15,344 nt of DNA from JBJHDF01 sp050486405 (lineage in GTDB: Bacteria; Pseudomonadota; Gammaproteobacteria; Pseudomonadales; Cellvibrionaceae), in assembly GCA_050486405.1 (NCBI GenBank), contig JBJHDF010000046.1, positions 1 to 15,344 of the forward strand, read 5' to 3'. This document shows, piece after piece, positions 11,688 to 15,344 of the stretch. Position 1 is the first letter of the stretch. Each line of letters begins with the position of its first letter. The position numbers and the translations under genes are program-made. Below the pieces are notes generated by a model. That model had not been told where the DNA came from. It worked only from the letters and a program-made list of their open reading frames with translations, and did not search any database.

Positions 11688-11716
11688 GTTTAAAAGCACT
11701 CCCGAAAAAAGGTCAA
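11688..11716 (-). promoter_or_regulatory. Candidate promoter of the AraC-type gene
   Basis: TTGACC (11711-11716) and TTAAAC (11688-11693) are separated by 17 bases on the minus strand; the -35 is good and the -10 weak. A dyad at 11712-11725 overlaps the -35 box. Confidence 0.4.
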
Positions 11717-11725
11717 CAGGTTGAC
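11712..11725. promoter_or_regulatory. GTCAAC-AG-GTTGAC dyad over the -35 box
   Basis: A perfect 6-2-6 inverted repeat overlaps the -35 box of the AraC-type gene. Its pattern, GTnAAC-nG-GTTnAC, resembles the dyads before rpmF and bcp. It could be an operator, but a repeat of this size can also occur by chance. Confidence 0.3.
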
Positions 11726-11917
11726 TCCGCTAGCTCCCCAACCCATTCACCGCTCGGAACAAGCGACGAAAGTATAGGACAAGACGCCGAAAGTCGCCGG
11801 CCAATTTGCCCAAGGTAGCATCAGAATCTGCAAAAGGTCACACTTTTCAACATGTCCCGGTAATCCCGGATCCGGCATCTGCCCTTCAGCCCGCCGCCGC
11901 TCAGCCATTTCGGCCGG

Positions 11918-12388
11918 TCAAAAGTTTTCGCGAATGTAGTCCAGCGCGTCCCGGTCATGGGTCTTGGTGTTTACCTTTTCGAGAATATGACGCAAACGAC
12001 CCGTTTTGTCTATCAAAAAGGACGTGCGGATTATCCCCATAAACTCCCTTCCCATAAACTTTTTTAACCCCCAAACGCCATATTTTTTTGCAATAGAATG
12101 ATCTTCGTCTGATAACAAATCGAAATTAAGATCATGCTTATCAATAAACTTTTGCAACCTTTCCGGGCTGTCCGGGCTTACTCCCAGTACAACTATGTCC
12201 TCTGCATCCAGCTCCTTTTTCACATCGCGAATGCCGCAGGCCTGGGTGGTACAGCCCGGAGTCATGGCTTTGGGATAAAAGTACAGCACCAGATTCTTGC
12301 CGCGAAAATCCTTGAGACTGACTTTTTCCCCACGCTGATTGCGAAGGACAAAAGCGGGGGCCAGATTGCCGATTTTCGGTAAAGGCAT
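11918..12388 (-). CDS. bcp: Thiol peroxidase Bcp (peroxiredoxin Q type)
   Basis: Bcp reduces hydrogen and organic peroxides in the cytosol using thioredoxin-type donors. The 156-residue sequence has the thioredoxin-like fold signature LVLYFYPKAMTPGCTTQACG with peroxidatic Cys46 and a resolving Cys51 five residues later, typical of the atypical 2-Cys PrxQ/Bcp class, followed by GVSPDSPERLQKF, LLSDEDHSIAKKYGVWG and RTSFLIDKTGRL. Length matches E. coli Bcp (156). A Shine-Dalgarno sequence AGGAG lies 9 bases before the ATG, with a dyad just upstream. The usual neighbour in Pseudomonas-like genomes, gcvR, is absent. Its DNA is clearly AT-richer than the flanks (70 G or C in 180 bases at 12001-12180), which may mean transfer. 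Confidence 0.95.
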   Translation of the reverse strand: MPLPKIGNLAPAFVLRNQRGEKVSLKDFRGKNLVLYFYPKAMTPGCTTQACGIRDVKKELDAEDIVVLGVSPDSPERLQKFIDKHDLNFDLLSDEDHSIAKKYGVWGLKKFMGREFMGIIRTSFLIDKTGRLRHILEKVNTKTHDRDALDYIRENF

Positions 12389-12405
12389 GTTTGCTACTCC
12401 TGAAA

Positions 12406-12419
12406 GTAAACGGGTTTAC
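12406..12419. promoter_or_regulatory. GTAAAC-GG-GTTTAC dyad upstream of bcp
   Basis: A perfect 6-2-6 inverted repeat ends 17 bases before the bcp ATG, directly upstream of its AGGAG. A weak promoter (TTGGCG, 16 bases, TACTTT at 12422-12427, minus strand) would put the transcription start inside the repeat, where a bound repressor could block it. The rpmF dyad is very similar and is placed alike. Confidence 0.35.
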
Positions 12420-12474
12420 AAAAAGTATTTACGATGAGTTCGGCGCCAAACTGACGCCTTAGAAGCAGTGCGGC

Positions 12475-12489
12475 AGGTCGTTGCGACCT
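12475..12489. terminator. Small hairpin downstream of the diguanylate cyclase gene
   Basis: AGGTCG and CGACCT form a perfect 6-bp stem with a 3-base loop, 20 bases after the minus-strand stop codon of the diguanylate cyclase. No T-run follows, so it is at best a weak terminator. Confidence 0.3.
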
Positions 12490-12509
12490 AACACCACCCC
12501 AAAAGCGGG

Positions 12510-13184
12510 TCAGGGACGATAAAGAGCGTCTCTCTCATCCGGTGTGATGGCGGTGCTTGAGTCTGTAGTTTTAAGCGCAGGGTGTGCAATGCAATTCCGG
12601 CCAGCACCTTTGGCCCGATACATCCACTCGTCCACGCGCCGCAAAAAACCCTCGGGCGCATCGCCCTGATTGGCGAAAAAAGTGTCCACGCCCAGAGATA
12701 CAGTCAGCGTCACCTCACCGTCGGCATTACAGACAAACGGTTCTGTCGCCACCGCGCGCCGCACACGCTCAGCCACCATGACGGCAGACTGCAGCGATGT
12801 GTTGGGCAGTATCAACGCAAACTCCTCACCGCCAAAACGACAGGCGATATCCAGTTTGCGCAGCCCCTGCAGCAGGCGCCCCGCCACCTCCTGCAAGATG
12901 CGGTTACCTCTGTCGTGACCCCAGGTGTCATTGAGCTGTTTGAAATGGTCGATGTCCAGCAGTGCCAGCGACAGTGGCTGTGTGGTGCGGCGGGTGCGCT
13001 CCATCTCCAGTATCAACGACTCAATAAAGTGGCGATAGTTGTGCAGCCCGGTCAGAGCGTCGGTGCGCACCTGCGCTTCCAGACTGCCAACATGCCGGCG
13101 CAGCTGCACCAACTCGGACAGGTATTCACAGTGGCTTTCCCCGGCAGGGCACTCCAGTACCGGTGACGAATCAGTATCGGTCAT
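12510..13184 (-). CDS. Stand-alone GGDEF diguanylate cyclase
   Basis: The enzyme should make cyclic di-GMP from two GTP. The 224-residue protein is nearly all GGDEF domain: it begins RTDALTGLHNYRHF (residue 40 on), has the metal site LLDIDHFKQLNDTWGHD (Asp77), the active-site motif GGEEF (118-122), and the inhibitory I-site Arg109-x-x-Asp112 exactly five residues before it, so product feedback is expected. About 40 residues precede the domain, with a short likely coiled coil (LVQLRRHVGSLEAQV) and a Cys12/Cys19 pair; there is no transmembrane segment or sensor domain. The start ATG lacks a clear ribosome site, so the N-terminus is less sure. TAGAAT at about 13217-13222 on the minus strand may be its -10 box. 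Confidence 0.92.
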   Translation of the reverse strand: MTDTDSSPVLECPAGESHCEYLSELVQLRRHVGSLEAQVRTDALTGLHNYRHFIESLILEMERTRRTTQPLSLALLDIDHFKQLNDTWGHDRGNRILQEVAGRLLQGLRKLDIACRFGGEEFALILPNTSLQSAVMVAERVRRAVATEPFVCNADGEVTLTVSLGVDTFFANQGDAPEGFLRRVDEWMYRAKGAGRNCIAHPALKTTDSSTAITPDERDALYRP

Positions 13185-13265
13185 GGGATTTGTTCGCGGC
13201 GGTTATTGTTGTCATGGCGCTTATTCTAACCAATACCCCTGCCCCATTACAGGGCGCAGCTCTCA

Positions 13266-14147
13266 TCAATCCCGGTAAATCTTCAATAAATCGCCGTAGT
13301 ACTCCACCCGGCGATCACGCAGATAAGGCCAGATACGTCGCACCTGCTCGCCGCGGCGCATGTCCAGTTGCACCAGAAGCGAGGTTTCCTCGGCTTTCGG
13401 CGCCTCCGCCAGGATTTCGCCCTGGGGGCCAGCGACGAAGCTGCTGCCCCAAAACTGGATGCCAGCACCACCGCCTGGGTCGGCTTCGTGGCCCACCCGG
13501 TTGACGCTGACCACCGGCACGCCGTTGGCGATGGCATGGGCGCGCTGAATGGTGATCCAGGCGTCGCGCTGGCGCTGCTGCTCCTCCGCACTGTCGCGGG
13601 GATCCCAGCCGATAGCCGTGGGATAAATCAGTAGCTCGGCACCAGCCATGGCCATCAGCCGGGCGGCCTCGGGAAACCACTGGTCCCAGCAGACCAGTAC
13701 ACCCAACTTGCCCAGAGAGGTCTGGATGGGCGCGAAGCCCAGGTCGCCGGGCGTGAAATAGAATTTCTCGTAGAACCCCGGGTCGTCTGGTATGTGCATT
13801 TTGCGGTAGCGACCGGCGAGGCTGCCGTCGCTGTCCAGCACCACCGCCGTGTTGTGATACAGCCCCGCCGCCCGCCGCTCGAACAGCGAAGCGACAATCA
13901 CCACCCCCAGTTCCCGGGCCAGCGCCGCCAGGGTTTCACTGCTGGGGCCGGGAATGGGTTCCGCCAGGTTAAATTGCGCCACGTCTTCCTGCTGACAGAA
14001 GTAAAGGCTGCGGTGCAGTTCCTGCAGCACCACCAGGCGGGCGCCCTGGGCTGCCAGTTGGCGAATGCCGGCCATGGATTTTTGCAGATTGGTGCTGGTA
14101 TCGGCGCTGCAGGCGTGCTGTACCAACCCCACGGACAATGAACTCAC
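13266..14147 (-). CDS. aguB: N-carbamoylputrescine amidase AguB
   Basis: AguB hydrolyses N-carbamoylputrescine to putrescine, carbon dioxide and ammonia, the last step from agmatine. The 293-residue protein belongs to the nitrilase superfamily and has the Glu-Lys-Cys triad: Glu43 (VLQELHRSLYF), Lys116 (YRKMHIPDDPGFYEKFYF) and Cys153 (VLVCWDQWFPEAARL). The YRKMHIPDDPGFYEKFYFTP stretch and the C-terminal RRVEYYGDL are typical of this sub-family. Its ATG overlaps the aguA stop by 4 bases (ATGA), so the two enzymes are translationally coupled. A CCCTG...CAGGG hairpin lies in the 81-base gap after it, before the diguanylate cyclase gene. Confidence 0.96.
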   Translation of the reverse strand: MSSLSVGLVQHACSADTSTNLQKSMAGIRQLAAQGARLVVLQELHRSLYFCQQEDVAQFNLAEPIPGPSSETLAALARELGVVIVASLFERRAAGLYHNTAVVLDSDGSLAGRYRKMHIPDDPGFYEKFYFTPGDLGFAPIQTSLGKLGVLVCWDQWFPEAARLMAMAGAELLIYPTAIGWDPRDSAEEQQRQRDAWITIQRAHAIANGVPVVSVNRVGHEADPGGGAGIQFWGSSFVAGPQGEILAEAPKAEETSLLVQLDMRRGEQVRRIWPYLRDRRVEYYGDLLKIYRD

Positions 14148-15187
14148 GAAAACAGTACCCCGCTGGGAAGTTGCATGGTGATGCAGTGAAGACTGCCGCC
14201 CTGCTCAATCAAAGTGCGGCAGGGCACCCCCATGATCTCATATCCGGGGAAGGCTTTGGCAACCTGCTCCAACGCATCGTCGTCGGTAACGCTGTCGTAA
14301 AGGGGCACCAGCACGGCGCCGTTGATCACCAGGAAGTTGGCATAGGTGGCCGGCAGCCGGCGGTCGTCACCGTCCTCGCTGTAGCAAGGCTCTGGCCAGG
14401 GCAACGGCACCAGCCGGTAGGGTTGGCCGTCGGCGTCGGTGAGTTCACGCAGTTCCCGCTCCATGGCCTTGAGATCGTCGTAATGCTCGTCGGCCGGGTC
14501 GTCGCAGGCGACGTAGGCGATGACGTTGTCCGGGCAAAGCCGCGCCAGGGTGTCGATGTGGCTGTCGGTGTCATCCCCCTGCAGATGGCCGTGCGTCAGC
14601 CAGTTGACCTTGCGCACCCCCAGGTCCTGCTTGAGACGTCGCTCGATTTCCGCCTTATCGAGTGCCGGGTTGCGGTTGGGATTGAGCAGACAAGCGCTGG
14701 TGGTGAGCAGCGTGCCGCGGCCGTCAACCTCGATGGAACCGCCTTCCAGCACCCAGCCCCTGGTTTCCAGGCTGGCCCCAGGAAAAGCGCCCTGCCCGTA
14801 CAACTGCCGGGTGATGCCGTTGTCCAGATCCGCCGGGTACTTGCCACCCCAGCCATTGAACACGAAATCCAGCAGTTGTGGCCCCTGCTCAGTGATCACC
14901 GTCAGCGGCCCATGGTCCCGGGCCCAGGTATCGTTGCTGGCCACGGGGTAAAGGTACACGGCGTCCTCTGGCACGCCCATGGCCGCCAGCCTTTGTGCAA
15001 CCTCGACCATTTGGCTCTCTGGCACGCCAATCACCAGATCGGCGTAATCGGCGATCACCGTGACCAGGGCTTCGTAGAGGGGAATGACATCGTCCAACAG
15101 GCGCTGCCAGTCGGAGTTGGCGTGGGGCCAGGTGAGCAGTACTGCATCCTGCTCCTCCCATTCGGCCGGCATACGTCTATCGCTCAT
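14144..15187 (-). CDS. aguA: Agmatine deiminase AguA
   Basis: AguA removes the imine nitrogen of agmatine to give N-carbamoylputrescine and ammonia. The 347-residue protein belongs to the peptidyl-arginine-deiminase-like guanidine-modifying superfamily. Visible landmarks are MPAEWEEQDAVLLTWPH, the NDTWARDHGP motif (85-94), LEGGSIEVDG (Glu148), the catalytic histidine in DTDSHIDT (His210) and the nucleophile Cys335 in GGSLHCITMQ at the C-terminus. GGAG lies 8 bases before the ATG, and an extended -10 promoter is just upstream. With aguB it forms a two-gene putrescine-producing operon; in Pseudomonas the pair is controlled by a TetR-type AguR, which is not in this window. Confidence 0.97.
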   Translation of the reverse strand: MSDRRMPAEWEEQDAVLLTWPHANSDWQRLLDDVIPLYEALVTVIADYADLVIGVPESQMVEVAQRLAAMGVPEDAVYLYPVASNDTWARDHGPLTVITEQGPQLLDFVFNGWGGKYPADLDNGITRQLYGQGAFPGASLETRGWVLEGGSIEVDGRGTLLTTSACLLNPNRNPALDKAEIERRLKQDLGVRKVNWLTHGHLQGDDTDSHIDTLARLCPDNVIAYVACDDPADEHYDDLKAMERELRELTDADGQPYRLVPLPWPEPCYSEDGDDRRLPATYANFLVINGAVLVPLYDSVTDDDALEQVAKAFPGYEIMGVPCRTLIEQGGSLHCITMQLPSGVLFS

Positions 15188-15215
15188 TCAGGGCTCCGCT
15201 TGGTGGTGGTGGCGC

Positions 15216-15224
15216 ATTATAGCA
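15216..15224 (-). promoter_or_regulatory. Extended -10 promoter of aguAB
   Basis: On the minus strand TGC-TATAAT (15216-15224) is a perfect extended -10 element; the -35 region is poor. The transcript would start near 15209, leaving a leader of about 20 nt that includes the CCACCACCACC tract and the GGAG ribosome site. Confidence 0.6.
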
Positions 15225-15244
15225 GGCCCCACCGAGCAGATTGG

Positions 15245-15344
15245 TCAGGGCTGAACGATGGTTTCCCGGGCCGGCAGACGCACGCGTGCCGCCGCTTCTT
15301 CGGGCTCCGCCTTGGCGGCGACGCCGGGCCTGGATTCCCGCGCC
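15245..15344 (-). CDS. Possible C-terminal end of an unknown gene (partial)
   Basis: The minus-strand frame ending in TGA at 15245-15247 stays open to the window edge for about 32 codons and reads as a charged, Ala- and Glu-rich tail ending PARETIVQP. Most third codon positions are G or C (25 of 32), as in the real genes here. However, the other two minus-strand frames are also open across this short stretch, and on the plus strand an ATG at 15258 preceded by AGGG could instead begin a gene. I do not recognise any family, and the call is tentative. Confidence 0.3.
   Translation of the reverse strand, partial: ARESRPGVAAKAEPEEAAARVRLPARETIVQP

Noticed and set aside
11647..11917. 271-base gap between bcp and the AraC-type gene, checked for a lost N-terminal domain or small gene
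   Set aside because: Beyond the promoter and dyad near 11688-11725 and a weak AAAAG/CTTTT repeat near 11834-11850, I see no open frame that continues the regulator or resembles a gene.

Overview
The window is chromosomal DNA of a GC-rich gammaproteobacterium, most likely in the Pseudomonadales/Cellvibrionales sphere. The left two thirds carry a gene neighbourhood that I recall from Pseudomonas-type genomes: fabD, plsX, rpmF, yceD, maf/yceF, a HAD phosphatase, rluC and rne. As in Pseudomonas, and unlike E. coli, no fabH lies between plsX and fabD. Genus-level assignment is not possible by eye.

Layout. (1) 1-1902, minus strand: yceD, rpmF, plsX, fabD (cut by the window edge), linking 50S ribosome assembly to phospholipid and fatty-acid synthesis. 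A near-consensus promoter sits almost on top of the yceD start codon. (2) 2038-2616, plus: maf/yceF, divergent from yceD and ending base-to-base against the HAD gene. (3) 2617-4235, minus: rluC then a HAD phosphatase. (4) 4236-5024: a 789-base divergent spacer holding the rluC and rne promoters and a roughly 640-nt rne leader with strong hairpins, a candidate RNase E autoregulation element. (5) 5025-7916: rne, with a conserved catalytic half and a disordered C-terminal half that carries a membrane-anchor helix, Arg-rich blocks, a nine-unit 24-bp repeat and two NDPR motifs. (6) 8005-9605, plus: tRNA-Ser(UGA) followed by tusD-tusC-tusB-tusE, the sulfur relay for 2-thiouridine at tRNA position 34.

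(7) 9631-13184, minus: a looser, accessory-looking stretch. It holds a D-cysteine desulfhydrase-type PLP enzyme, a yajC away from its usual tgt/secDF partners, a very short AraC-type regulator, an AT-richer bcp peroxiredoxin and a small sensorless diguanylate cyclase. (8) 13266-15187, minus: aguA-aguB, overlapping by 4 nt, converting agmatine to putrescine. The last 157 bases hold the aguA promoter and perhaps the end of another gene.

I found no phage, transposon, CRISPR array or defence locus. The most interesting signals are regulatory: the rne leader, the apparently leaderless yceD mRNA, a hairpin with the rpmF stop codon in its loop just before plsX, a terminator that shares bases with a candidate yajC promoter, and similar GTAAAC-type dyads placed just upstream of the Shine-Dalgarno sequences of rpmF and bcp. 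All promoter, hairpin and terminator calls were made by eye, without folding energies or database searches.
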